A stretch of DNA of 64,000 bases from Anoplolepis gracilipes. Taxonomy: Eukaryota > Arthropoda > Insecta > Hymenoptera > Formicidae. Position numbers and translations under genes: made by a program. The notes below the pieces were generated by a model. It searched no databases. It saw only the letters and a list, made by a program, of their open reading frames with translations, and was not told where the DNA came from. Below, piece by piece: positions 21,800-35,200 of this stretch; position 1 is the first letter of the stretch; each line of letters starts with the position of its first letter. The DNA is taken from the NCBI RefSeq assembly GCF_047496725.1, contig NC_132973.1:6919233-6983232 (forward strand), in the 5' to 3' direction.

Positions 21800-24700
21800 T
21801 ATTTTCTCGTTTTCGCGCGCGCTGTCCGAACTGTCCGCGATCGTCCGCCGTCCCGCTCCGGCGTGGAAGTTAACCTCCAACCTGCGTTAACCTGCGCCCG
21901 CAAACGAGCGAGTCAGCGCACCGTCACGCCATGCGTCCACGTCCCGCTCGCGCGATTATCCGCGCGCCGGGCTCGCCTTTTCCTCGTGAGGTGAAAGTCA
22001 TCGCGGCGAGAGAGTCGCGCGCGACCATCTCCGTCGGGTTTTCGAAGCGTCACCTCGGAACGTCTTCGTCATCGTCGGTCGAGTGATGCGTGCACCTACA
22101 AGGGCGCTGAAAAACTATACGTCTCCCCTCTCGGTCTGAAGTCCATATTTTTTGAACGAAGTAGTTCGCCCGAGAAATATTCTTCTTTCTTTTTTTACGT
22201 ATCTCATTTGTAACTTATCAATTTACTTTCGAACTTATCGCGACCCTTATGCTTTGACGTTAAATATCTGACGGTTAAATAAAACATTACATTATATTGA
22301 ACGAATTTCTCCGAATCTTCGCGACAAACTTTTCGGCATTTTTGTCTGCAATTATAAACTTAATTTTTTTTTAATTTTATTACAAAGCGAAAACCACGTT
22401 TGAAATTAAGCGAAAAATACTTATCAATACTTGAAAAATATTTATCTGCATCTTCTAAATAATCGTTATTTTTAATGGATTGGTTCTTTTAAGCTCTTAT
22501 TTGGGAGAATTTTTTCCGCATTTTTGAATCTTTAAATTATTTCACGATTCATATGTACAGTTTTTTTACCATTCTGTACAATACCATTTGCTATTTTTTT
22601 TTTTTATTTGTCTAGCCGATCGTTACCCCGCTCTGTTCCAGTGAATGACTTTATAAAATCAGTCGCGAGCAGACAATAGGCTTACAATTAGTTAAATAAG
22701 AGTTTGGTTATAGCGATTCATTCTTTTCCCCGTCACACCGACTGTCTCACAGGAGAAACCATTTTAATGACGGATTCTCTTCAGCGACTTCTCTTCTTCA
22801 GCGAAAGTTTTGATGACGTTATTACGGTTAATCTCGCTGAGCAACGAATTCATCAGTTGAGTTTCAGGACTATAAACAGATAACGAAATGTTAATTTTAA
22901 GTATGCTTTACGATTTTAATTTGAGATTTGATATCGCTAGAATCTTTTTTTATGTAAATTAAAAAGACCATATGTAAGATAAGAGGAAGGTCGACTTTCT
23001 ATAAGAGAAAGAGAGTGATTTCATGTTTGTCAACAATCTATTCTGTTAGCTGTAATAACGTCGGATGCGATAAACCACAATCGATTGTTTATTTTGAATA
23101 AGTTACACCTATCTATATATATATATATATATATGGAATAACGATTTTTCATTACGTTTTATAAAGTGACAAATATTAATCTCTTTCGAGAGAAGTTATA
23201 TTTTACTGCATAGTGAGGCATAAATAGTACAATAACATAAACGAATTCAGTCATTTTCCGTTACATTGATAGGAAATTTTCCAATATAGCGACGAGACAT
23301 TTCGTGGACTCAAATGTAATAGTAGACAGAGAAAGAAAGTGTGTTTAATCACGCTTAGCATTAATCGAGGTTAACGTGGGCTTTAGGATCAATCGTATGG
23401 ACAACTTCGATTTACTTAGACTACTTAGTGGTTTCCCTTTTATTGTATTCGTATAAATCTGTAATACAAAGTTTCCTTTAATAGTCACAAGGATTGAGAC
23501 TGGCTAACCATCAAAGGAAAATTAAAACGAAATTGTTTCAGTTGTGTGTTTTCGGGCTGCAATAAATTTGCTTACGTAAGCCATAATATATGTACGCCTA
23601 TTATATATATATATAACATCGTTTGATCGGAAAACGTTAAGTTATATGTGCTAAATTTTTTTTAAATTGTTTTTTTTTAATTATTTTGAAAATAACGATA
23701 TTTTCATAGTATCTATACATATTTATTATGTAATTATTACGATTAAATTGGACGCATCAATATTTTTCGAGATGCGCGCCATAGCTAACTGTATACACAG
23801 CAAAATGTTATAAATGAAGAAATTACAAAAATAATTTTATAACACTAATAATAGCAAAATAATAATATCTCTGATATTTTCGATAATATTACGATATAAA
23901 TATATTGCTATTACATTTTTACAATTATTTTTTATTTATTACTTAACTTTATTATTAATACACTATTAATATACTTATTGCGTACAGACAACTAATTATT
24001 ATTGATATTATTGCTTTTACACATTTCTTGATTATATATTGGAGAAGTTTTATTAATTCATAATTTATTAATATAAATTTATAAAATTATAATATTTTCA
24101 CGAGCAAAAGAAATCTCTTTTGAAACTCATTGTCAGGCAAGAAAGTTATTAAATGTATTCGGGATCGTGTAATTATATTAATGAAAATATTACTTTCGCG
24201 TGTCTCTTAATTTCATTTTTCGCTGTGTATAGTAGTATTAAGTGTACAATAATACCCGATGATAAACAAAGGCCATATCAAGTAGATGGAGTCACATTTA
24301 TCAGACAATTCGCGAGACACGCGAATCGCTCGTATAACATGGAAGAATTGGTGTTACAATTACCATCGAATTGACGATGGAACAATGATCCCTCGGTTTT
24401 CCATCCCATTCAGGATACCGCAAGCTATTTTCCGCAGTTTCACGAGCAGGCTCTTTACGACGGAGATTTATGCATAAAGTTTCTCCGCGACACACTATTT
24501 TATACATAAAATTTGCACGCTGAATTCTTCTATTCACCGCGACGAGATATATGCAACCACGAATGATTATTAATTTTATACTACTTTCACCGGATTGAAA
24601 TTGGCTCGTAAGATCAAATTTCTTGAAAAAAGCAACGAGACATTGCTGTTAACTTTTCCGAAAAATCTATACGCAAGATCTTCTATATATCAACTTAGAT

Positions 24701-27700
24701 GTTTTGAGGTGTTTTTCTCTTTTTTTACATCAGATTACATAACTTTCACAATGACACAGATCGAAGATTTCGTTTCAACAGCGGCTTGGAACATAAACAA
24801 AATCTGCAATATTTTGTTTAAGAAAAATGTGACCTTGATATAGTTTTTTTTTTTTTTTTTTTTTACAAATAATTCGCCTTTGTAAACTTTAGAAAGATTA
24901 TGAATTTGATTGTAAAAATTAATAATTTTCTTTAAAAAAATAAGGATTTTTTTCATATCCTTAATTAATGAGATTCTTATAGATTTTTATTCTTACAATG
25001 GATTATTATATTTCAATTCAAATTTCCTGTAACTTGTGCCAGATGGTAGATTTCAAACTTCGATTATCAGGCGATTGCAACTGATTATCATCAGTTTTGT
25101 CGAATAAGAATTCTTTTATATCTTTGATTAATTTTTTTTTTTTGTAGAGAAATATTATCATTTTCTCAGTTATATTATTATTAATGGAAACAAATGAATT
25201 TATTAACTTTTAAATAATAACGACAATTTGCACTAGACGCGCATTTCTTTCGACGATATCGCTTTAAAGAATGACGGTCTCTCTGACCGGACGTTTTCCT
25301 TTGGACTTGTGATTTAATTAGCAGTATCTGCCATCGGCGTTAAACGGACGTCATTAATATATATACAAACATATCTTTGCGTCGTGTAAATCGCTATCGT
25401 CAGTTTCTGATAAGCATGAGTATATTGAATGTGCATTATGCAAATTTTATTTTTAATAATCACAAAATGTTTTTAAGGTTAACACTTGTATTAACTAATT
25501 ATATTAATTTTGAGGCGAAATTTTTTTATTTTGTAAAATTACTTTGATCGTTTCAAAAGAACAGCATCGTGTAAATTAATCGGCGTTTTATCAGGGTAAA
25601 ACACGAAGTTTTTTTGTACGGAGTAGCTTCCAAGATTGATGCGCGTCAATCGATAGTGGAGATATTGCTTCCCCTCTGAGACATAGATTTTTTCGCAACG
25701 AAATGTCGTGGAGGTCATCACTTTTTTCTGTTGCTTTTTAAAATATAGCATTTTGCGTTAATGTACCTGGCCTGAATATGGCGACTTGAGTGTCTCTAGC
25801 GAGCGAGCAAAGTCTGTTCGCTGGCGCGAAACCGAACCGAGCGATGACTCACCTCGATCTCTCGCGGTACGATTGGCTTCCTTGGTGATTCACGCACGGT
25901 TGCGCGTTCGCCAAAATGCCGTGACGTGACGTTTCCAGCGCGATGTGTCGCGCGATTCTTCCCGATCTCGGAGGACCTTGGAGAAAGTATCGAGGCCGGT
26001 ATAAATCCATGGCGAACAGTGTATTTGATACCTTCGAGTAGAATGTTAGTATCGTCGTTCAACTGCAACTCGATCTCAGGACTAATTCGTTTACAAAATT
26101 AGACAACAGACAGACGGTTTAAAGTAAATTTAAATAAATGTTATTCTGTGACATTGGAAATATCTGATTTTCAAAATCAAGAGAAACCTTATAAAATTCA
26201 TGAACAAATTTTGAAATTTTTAAGATTAGCTTCTCTCTGTTTTGCAAGGTTTTCTGTGCTCGAGATCGCGCAATTTTCAAATAAATCAAAAGATGTTTAT
26301 AATTTTGGCGTTCTAGTACTGTGAGGTTGATCTTCTCGATTTGTGTAATGCTCGTCGAACGGCGTGATTCGGTAAATTTAAATCTGTTTGACGGTTGTTT
26401 ACATTTTTACAGTTAAGACTGTGTATGTGTGACATGAGTCATAAAGACATTATGGTCCACGTAGGGTAATCAATGTAATCATCGCCTGAAAATTATGATA
26501 ACGTGTAAGGCAGGTTGTCTTTCCTAATGATATAATATAAATAGTACAATAATTTGCCAAACTATCGTATTTTCTTACTCTTGTTTGAACATCTGTTATT
26601 GGATATGTAAGTCGTTTAATAGAAAGAATTAATTTTTGATACTGAGAATGTACATGACATAAAAGTGTATTGAATTCGAAAGATGTGTCAATAATTTTAA
26701 TTATTTTTTTAATATACTATTAAACATTTTATACAAAATTTGATGAATTTTTATGAATTACAAAACGTTAAGCACAAATTAAAGTAAATTGATGAACATC
26801 TGTTTCGCCAAATTCTATATATATTTAATAAATTCTATATATAGATTTAAATTTGATTCGTATCGATACGTACAATCCAGATACAAGTAGTGTGAGCAAC
26901 CAATACATAACAGATAAATTAAATGTAACTACAATGGCGTACTGTCGAGTGAATTTGACGTACATTCATGATTTATTATTCATTTCTACCTTCGAGAATA
27001 TCAAGCTTTGTCATGTCGATCCATTTTATTCTGTTCTCATACACATTTTAATCATTCAATAATATCGAGTGTATTACTGCAGAACAATTAATATCAATTG
27101 AATTTCTAGACTTCCAAGAATATTTTATAGTACACTTTATTATTGGAAATAATAATCCTTTAATTATTGACCGTTAGATCTTACTAAAATACGTGAATAA
27201 TTACACAGAACTACATCGAAATTATTTTATAACAAATTGAGAATTCAGGAATCTTTTTGTAAATTTTTCATCTCAGTATACCTGTAATAACGTTTGCTTG
27301 TTATTACTTTATTATAATCAATATTTTGTACTTTTACAAGACAGAACTTTTTTTTTATAATTTATATAGAATTATAAATTTCTCAGTATCTAACGAAAAA
27401 TGATATAGAAAATCTCAAAGGACACAGTGAAACACTACGACGTCTCTGCGACAAACTTGATTTCAGTTTGTTTTACGATAATTTCTTTAGTTTAATAACC
27501 AGCGGTATTTCCTTAACTCGTTAAAAACTATAACTAGAACTCTTAATAATTTATGCGTTTCCTTAAAATGATAACAACTTAATCTACACACCTATTTTTT
27601 AAATAATATTTCATACATTGTCGCATATATAAAAGTTTATCAAAGTAAAACGGTGTGCGTTTTATCGCGCAAATATTTAGATTCTGTTAATTATAGTTAC

Positions 27701-27989
27701 AACACATATGTTATCGCAAAACAATTAATGTTTGCAGTTTCTAAGTAATATGTCATATGTATATGTAACATGTTCTAGATAAATGTCTTTATTTTTTTAG
27801 AATTAATCGCAAAGTTGAACTGTATTTTCAAAAATCAATTATCGATGTGTGCAGTTATATTCTTTTATACGAACACAATGAATAACATTCTTATAAAAGA
27901 AAATAATCTAAAGTTTTTTATTATACTTATAATTTATTGTACTTGGGCTAATAGAAAGGTTTTTTTATAATTTCTAAAAATGGAATAAA

Positions 27990-28095
27990 ACTGAGACATT
28001 CTCAAAATATTATTTATATATATATATATATATGAAACGAATAGACTGAGACATTCTCAAAATATTATTTATATATATATATATGAAAGATTACC
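27990..28095. repeat. Tandem duplication, period about 55 bp
   Basis: The segment ACTGAGACATTCTCAAAATA followed by TTATTTATATA and a (TA)n run occurs at 27990 and again at 28045. The two copies differ mainly in TA-repeat length, which suggests a recent local duplication or slippage. Confidence 0.85.
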
Positions 28096-29633
28096 AAGAA
28101 TGGCCCACACTCCTTTTGGAGAAAAAAAATATGATTCTAGAAAATTTTATTTTAAAGAAACTTGGGCATTTATTGATAATATTTTTCGTATTTTATTCTA
28201 TTTCTTAAAGTATCATCAAGCTTGTTAACAAGAATTTTAAAATAACTCTCATTTAAATTATTAATAAATGAACAAGAACGCTTTTTATTTAAACGCACAG
28301 CCAACTACTTTTATTTTATGATAACAGCCACTTTATCGTCGGCTTTTATGATGGCGGTAGTGCTCTGCCAATCGGTGCTCACGAGTATCCTGCCAGTTTT
28401 TCCGGGCAAACATATAGTTATCGCGTTTATCATAAGATACCATCGCAACACTCCGTTGCCGTGATATCGAAACTTTTATTGTGCGAAAGAATCACGGTAA
28501 AGTTTGACGTGAACCAGTTTATATCGTTAATCGACGCGACACGATATAAGAATTACATTATTACGTTTGAAGTGCGATTCTTCTTTAAAAATTCATTTAA
28601 TTTTAAGATGACTTTTTCTTGGTAATTTTTTTTTATTTGAGACATTAAGATGTTTAATCAGAATGAGAGTTGACAAGTTACAAAGAAGAAGACATTTAAT
28701 TAAAGTCTTACTGGACTTACTTACTTCCAATTGATTTTCAATTGGTCAGAGAACACATCTCTGTAAAGTTTAACGACTCATTTTAAAATCACGTTAAAAT
28801 ATTAGAATGTATGACGTTTTATTATTCAAAGATAAACTTAAAATTTAAATCGCTTAATTTGAACAGAAAAATTTGCTTCTTATACTTTTCTAATAAATTA
28901 GAGAATCTACCAAGAAAAAGTCATCTTAAAAGTCTAGTTTTGCGTTTATTAATTTTGTTGCATTTGCCCTTGATTTATTTGTTTGAAAAATATAATTTAT
29001 TGATGGAGAAAAGAAGAATGTTAGAAAAAGATGATAAATTACTGAATAACATAATATCATAATTAAACTTCTTTCATAATTATCACATATGTGGCACACA
29101 TATAGAAGATATACGTTATCGATTAAGGGTTAGATTGTTAGTTTTTGTAAGACACACTTGTTCACGCCTTGACTATCCCTAAAGACCTACGAAGGATATG
29201 TCGCGGTCTGTAAACGTCCAGGTCGACATCGCATTTACTTGACATTCATCCGCACCCTTGTTATCTCCGTGCTCATTTTTCACGATAATGTCATCTGACA
29301 TCTTCCGTTGGTAGAGGCATATTTGTGAATGGAGAAATGAGGGATTCACGGACGAGCGAGCAAAAATAATCAGCCTCGCGATATACTCTCGCTCTGTTGG
29401 ATAACAACTCTGGTTGCTCATTATCAGTAATCGATACTATCAAAACGTAACAAAAATCGATACTAGTATTCTATCGTCTGTATAACACTTGCGTGAAATT
29501 TAGCGCGATTAAATTATTCGTTTTTTATTTTTATATAGTCACAACTTTTTGGTATAGACTTTAGATACAAATACGAAAAAGATGAAATATTATTAGAAAC
29601 TGTTAGTAAATATGCTAAATATATCGTTTAATA

Positions 29634-29984
29634 TTATCTTTTTTTTTTAATGTAATTTAAAAATATTTCCCGATATTGCGAATCGATCTCAGTATCGAAA
29701 TAATAATTTATATATTTATAATTTATTGAATTTGTTGAAAGTGGTACGCGTGGCGTAAGGTTTTTCAATTCATCTCTTGCTCTAATAATAGTCTCCTCGT
29801 AACGTTTGCTCGCAATTGGTGACGATATATCGGCTAGTTCGAGCTGTATAATACTTCGATATCTATTCACTATCGACGTAATTAGCGTCGATATTTCTCT
29901 CTCAGCTGGCGGACGTTGGTGACAACTGTCTTTATTCTTGGCAATATTCCGCCACCGATCGCCGTTTTTCCGACGTTTCACCAT
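29634..29984 (-). CDS. Candidate orphan ORF, 116 codons, nested in a Mob2 intron
   Basis: A single-exon frame begins with a true ATG and reads MVKRRKNGDRWRNIAKNKDS, later PPAEREISTLITSIVNRYRS and ELADISSPIASKRYEETIIR, ending KKKR. It is basic at both ends, with a mixed charged middle that could be helical. I recognise no family. The 5' half is more G+C-rich than surrounding sequence, while the 3' half fades to AT-rich codons. A frame this long is uncommon but not impossible by chance in 64 kb. It lies antisense within the long Mob2 intron. A plain unconserved frame remains the main alternative. Confidence 0.25.
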   Translation of the reverse strand: MVKRRKNGDRWRNIAKNKDSCHQRPPAEREISTLITSIVNRYRSIIQLELADISSPIASKRYEETIIRARDELKNLTPRVPLSTNSINYKYINYYFDTEIDSQYREIFLNYIKKKR

Positions 29985-31651
29985 TCAGACCGCGAGCGCC
30001 CACGTCGACGTTCTGTAATTTGTCTGGCAATATTTTTTATCGATAACCTATACATCCGATCGAATACATACACATGTAACATTGCATGTTATTTATTTCC
30101 TGTCACAAACGCGAATAATTTTTACTAATATATATATGTATATAAGGAAGTAAAAATATTGTTTTAGAATTTGTATTATTTTTCCTTTTTTCCATTTCTA
30201 AATTCAAAGTTCCTATCATTGATAATTAAAAACGAGATATCCGATAGTTACCATAAGCCTATCATGTGTCGAGAGATCGATTAAGGACAATTTTGAAAGA
30301 CTTAAACGTAATAAAATGTTGCACGCACGAAATGGCCTTAACCTTTTGCATATACGACGCGGACTTTCCGTGAACTTGTATCGCACAGTTGTATTTATAC
30401 TCACAGATGGAATACATTAAGTCCCTTGTCGTACATACGTAAGTATATCTATCGGTTCCAAGTTCGTCCGGATGCATCAAGATTAGCATACGTAATGTCG
30501 CGAAATTAATAGAAACGTTATATCCTACCTTTAGTTATCCATTTGCAAAATAAATGTTGCTTTCTCTTTCTCATACCATCTGTAAGTGAAAAGAAGCTTG
30601 ACAGGTTGTTTATCTAAAATTATATAATACACAGGAGATTATTCCTGCAATTTTTCTGAAACATCCGAAACGCTTTTTTACCTGTTCAATATTTATTTCT
30701 ATAGCAGACGTATTGACACGAAGCCAATAAACGAAGAAGCAGTCCAGTAACAACTCGTCGACGATTAAAATTGTATGTAGTTTATTGATTAGTCCTTCGA
30801 GACAACAGAAATTGGGTCAAAAGTAACACGTTGTTAAAATTTTCAGACATGTCATATAACACTAGCTGTGTTTCGGCAACCTTTGGATAGTAAAGCAAAT
30901 AATAATGTAAATAGAATCTTAGATTTTTTAAATTACATTTTTGTAGAAAATGATCTTATCTTATCTTTTACTATATATTGTATTAACCTTATTATTCTTT
31001 ACTATATAATTTTAAAGAAATGATTTTTTAAGCGCAAATTTACTTTTACCACATAGCTGAAAAAAGGTTAAATATATAAGTTATATTTTTTTAAACCATT
31101 TCGAAGAAACAATTTAATTTTTTGAAACAATATACACTATTATATAAATATAAACTTTTTATACTATTTTTTTTTTAAACATTTTTTATAAAAAAAATAT
31201 ATATATATATATGTCTGATAAAAAAGATATAAATATTGTTCGTATGTAAAATTTATTTTTCACGAAAATCTTACAAACGATAAAATTGCGTCCAGAAAAT
31301 TAGGATATTCTATACACGAATTTTTTATTCGTAAGATAATAGCTTTTCTATCATCTAATTTATTGCGTGTACTTCCGCTGCTGTTGCTTCTCGAATTCTC
31401 TCCCGACAGATAGTAAAGAATTCAGCCGAGAATCGCCATTGGTCGAGTGATTTCGCGTTGCATTACATGTTAACAGACATACAACTTGTTTGGTTTCGAT
31501 TCCGTCAATTGTTAATTGCATTATGACGAGTTTGCTCAAGGAAAACGGAGAACTGCCAAGTAACAAGAACGGTGAAGAGAGAGAAGTGAAAAAGGATGAT
31601 AGTATATATACAAAATATTTAGCGACGTCACTCTAAAGAAGCCCCTGAGTA

Positions 31652-31653
<2 letters not shown>

Positions 31654-31691
<38 letters not shown>
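31654..31691. repeat. (CT)n microsatellite upstream of Mob2 exon B
   Basis: An uninterrupted CT run, followed by further CT-rich sequence to about 31742. It lies at the upstream edge of the proximal GC-rich promoter region, where GAGA-type sequences on the other strand could bind GAGA factor. Confidence 0.85.
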
Positions 31692-31695
<4 letters not shown>

Positions 31696-31739
31696 CTCGA
31701 TCTCTTTTTTCTCAGGCCGTCTTTCTCTCTCTCTTTCTC

Positions 31740-32114
31740 TCCCGCCAATCTCCGCGTCACCGGCTTCCTCTTAAACATCACAGTGGAATTTTCCTGGTAC
31801 CCCTCATCCCGGCGATATATCAGCGTCTTCCCCTCTCTCTTCCGCTTTCTCTCTATCTGCCACGGCGGCGGTGGAGAGGTCGACCGCGACGTGGACGATC
31901 GCGCGGTGGTGGTACCTGGCGAACGGCGGCTTGCTTGCCTGCCTGCCCGCTGCCTGGAGAACGGCAATGTCAGTCTGTGCTCCGTTACTGGCCTAACGGC
32001 CGGCCAAGTGGTTCCGACCAACCGGAGCAAAGTATACATATCTTTCCCTCTCTCTCGCTCTTTTTCTCTTTTCATCTTCCGTTTCCCTCTCCTTTCCGTT
32101 CTCTTCCTTGTTTT
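31740..32114 (+). promoter_or_regulatory. Mob2: Second Mob2 promoter and 5' UTR
   Basis: A CpG-rich stretch directly precedes the alternative first coding exon at 32115. Long open frames cross it on both strands, but they lack ATG starts or consist of low-complexity Arg/Glu or Ser/Phe tracts, so I read it as noncoding. Confidence 0.5.
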
Positions 32115-32266
32115 ATGCCCCCGGCACACCTACCCATCACGTTCCCCTGGTATCACCGTGCTCTCGTCCCGATGTTCGGCCTGGGTAACAGGAAGGTCCT
32201 TAAGTACTCCGCCATCGAGACGTCGCTCTCCATCGACGTTGAGGATACGGTCACGTGTTTCTGCAG
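32115..32266 (+). CDS. Mob2: Mob2 alternative first coding exon B
   Basis: The frame starts at the first in-frame ATG and reads MPPAHLPITFPWYHRALVPM, then FGLGNRKVLKYSAIETSLSI, and ends DVEDTVTCFC plus two bases at a GTCAGT donor. It ends in phase 2, so joining to the exon at 46025 gives CFCRKARRKEKD and a 279-residue protein. A second methionine (MFGLGN) could also initiate. The codons are well balanced and the frame is the only one that both starts and splices, which supports a coding role. Confidence 0.72.
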
Positions 32267-35200
32267 GTCAGTTTCCGGTTTGTCTCGCTTCGACGTGAAA
32301 ACACTACCTGCAGCTTCCTTGTATCTTGTATATACCGACCCCGGTATGCTGGTGATTGGTGATGTTAAATGGCTGTACCGTTCTCTTTCTTGTGGATCTA
32401 GCGAGAGATGCCAAATGCAAGGACAATTTCGTTTACCGAAAGTGCTCACACGATGATATACATATATATACAGAGAAATTGGCCGCTAGGTGATATGGGA
32501 ATTTATGATTTCCGTAGTTAATGCAAATTAATTTTATTACATATTTCACTTTAACTAAATCATTCAGTCATTGCGTATAAAATGTCAGTTTTATGTCAAC
32601 AATTTTTGAATATTTCTAGAGAAATAAGAAACGACAAAATTTTGAATAGCATATTTTTCACGTGAAGATTACTGTTTTTAGAAACTTCAGAAGATTATTG
32701 AAATGTTTTTAAACTAGATATTTGAAAATATCCTTTTTTTTAAATATATATTTCATCTTATACATGTTGTAATTTGTAATTTGTAAATTATTATATGATT
32801 CGCATTTTTGTGAAACACTGTATTTTATGAAAGAATTTTGAAACACATTTTCTCGTGCTATTGTCTTTCAATAAGAATCTTAATCAGTCGACGTTATCTT
32901 AGCTCGAAGGAAAGATATACGCCGCTATCGCTGATATACAGACTTTTGTTAACAATTTGACGACGTCAAATGTGACAAACAGAGGAACTAATTGCAATTC
33001 ATCTTTTAGTAATTCGTCTATTGACTTACGTCATCGTGAAACAATAATAGCACAAGCAACTGCTTAAGTAATACCAATGCCTTTTTTCTTCTTTAATTGT
33101 TACGAAACGTGTTCATGTCGAAGGACACCATTTGAACCGATATTTATAATATATCACCTGTATATACGCGATAACTGGAAATGCATTCTGATCATATTAT
33201 TGTTATAAGGCATATAAAATTGGGATATAAAACGAAAAATAAATTGTATATCTCATTTTCCACCGTCTTGTTCTCACATCTGTTTGTGAAAGATGTTATG
33301 TAAAAAAATGCAAATTTGATACGAAAAGGCTACTCGAAAAGCTGATCTGAAAACACGAAGAAAATCGTTTTGTCATGCGACGAAGTTATTTTTCCGAAAG
33401 CTTATAAAGTAACTTACATCTCTCGACAAGATCTAAGATATCTGCCAGGAAGAGGTACGCGAGTATCGATATGCTAGGATTCGAATAAAGTGCAATGGTT
33501 GTTCTCACAATTTTACGAAATAAACCTCGCGAGAAAATATACGCGATAAAATATATAAACAGTTTCTATATACGAGACTGTGCAAAAGTATATACGGTTA
33601 CAATAAATTGTCTTATCAGATAACTGCTCACAAGAGTTTCAATTTACACAGCTTGCTTCTCTCGTAATAAACAGCGAGATATAGTATTTAATTCGCAATA
33701 TTATTTTTGCTGAATAATTGTTAGTTAGCTAATATTTTGTGACTTATTGCGATTTTAGAAATCGTCTGTATCAAATTCACGTTATTATCACATAATGAGT
33801 CAATCAAAAAATAAAGAGCTTATTTTATAATCAATCTTGTTATTACTTGAACAAATTTATATGCGATATATACATAAATATTATACATTATCTATTTTCC
33901 TTTAAGAAAAAAAATCTGTATTTTATTTAATTTCGAAATAAAACTATATTAAAACGTAACAAAATCTTGAAACGCGCAGAATAAAATACAGAATATTTCT
34001 ACAAAAATAGATGAAATATTCTTACATTTCTAAGTGAAGAGAATTTCACACTTGTGCACCTAGAGTAGAATCTCGCAGCTGCCGTATCGCGGCTTACTTG
34101 CGTATCCGTGTGACGTAATTACGTTGCGAACATGTGTTACGCGCGACGTGTGTAGCACGTGCCTACGGTTGTCGTGCGCTCGACGTGGTTAAGAGGCCGG
34201 TCGTCTCTGCGGCTTTCGAAACTCATCAAGGATACTCGTATAACATACTGGTTTTTCATTGCACCGTACATGTCTTCAAAATACTCGATTTTTTGAACGT
34301 GATACGTATATGATTTTATCAGTGACGCGTTTTTATTCGTTTGTCCGACGTTCTTTCCTGTGCGTAAAACATAGGATCAAAATTAAGTTTAAAATGTCCT
34401 ATTTTCTCCTTATTTTAGTTTCAAAGAAAGAGTCATAAACTGTACTTAAAAATTTAACCGAACGTTAACTTTCCGTGACTTTTCTGCATTTAATTATCAA
34501 TTTTTTTTTTTTTTTTTATGTCAATTGTGTTCTTATGTCTACATAGAATATTTTATTTTACGAATAATTTTTACTCAATATTTCTTTCATCAAGTTATCG
34601 AGCGTTTAATTAGCGCAGGGTATATAATATTTAAGTTTCAAGATGGTTTAAAATTGAAAAGCTTTGGCAAATTAAGATTCAAACGCATGAATAGCTAAAT
34701 AGAACCTCATTTTCGCCCCTCTTCATAGACGTAAATGCATATATAGTATATGTATCTACGTATTCTCCTGAACTTTGACGGCGCGATGCAGTATACGATT
34801 AAGGTTAAGTCAATATTTGCATTTGGCGAGGCGCTATTGAATGGGCAAGCTTCACACCTCGGTGCTTAGAGATCGAAGTTGGAATTGAGATGACGATGAC
34901 ATGACCTCGATTTTTAATGATTCGTCCGATTGAAGAAGATATCGAATCGAGCGCTTCTATATTCCGCAAATGTTAGATTGTAAGCTGCAAATATAACAGT
35001 TGCGAAAAGAAAATAATGTACAAATGAAAAGAAATGTGTCGCGAGGAAAAAAATCAAATATTATGTATTTCTGTATTCAATTAAAATCCATTTACATCTT
35101 TTATTTTAACAGATACTGTATATGAATATGTAAATATAAAAAGCGCGAGGAATAATTTATTACGATCTACATATGACATAATATGTAATTAAAGTATGTA

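Larger units (their letters stand above)
21713..32114 (+). other. Very long first intron of the distal Mob2 transcript
   Basis: AT-rich sequence with scattered (TA)n and poly(T) tracts. I find no conserved coding exon. A moderately GC-rich patch lies at 25.77-26.07 kb, and a tandem duplication and a candidate minus-strand ORF are listed separately. Its role as a Mob2 intron follows from the phase match between the 21.7 kb exon and the exon at 46025. Confidence 0.5.

Noticed and set aside
29179..29421. 80-codon minus-strand frame with ATG
   Set aside because: Shorter than the neighbouring candidate, no family resemblance, and within the range expected by chance.
31536..32129. 197-codon frame on the minus strand
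   Set aside because: It is antisense to Mob2 exon B, made largely of Arg/Glu/Lys runs from the CT microsatellite, and has no splice or family support.
31783..32298. 171-codon plus-strand frame overlapping Mob2 exon B
   Set aside because: It begins with GTG, not ATG, is Ser/Phe/Leu low-complexity, and runs through the splice donor in a different frame from the one that joins Mob2.
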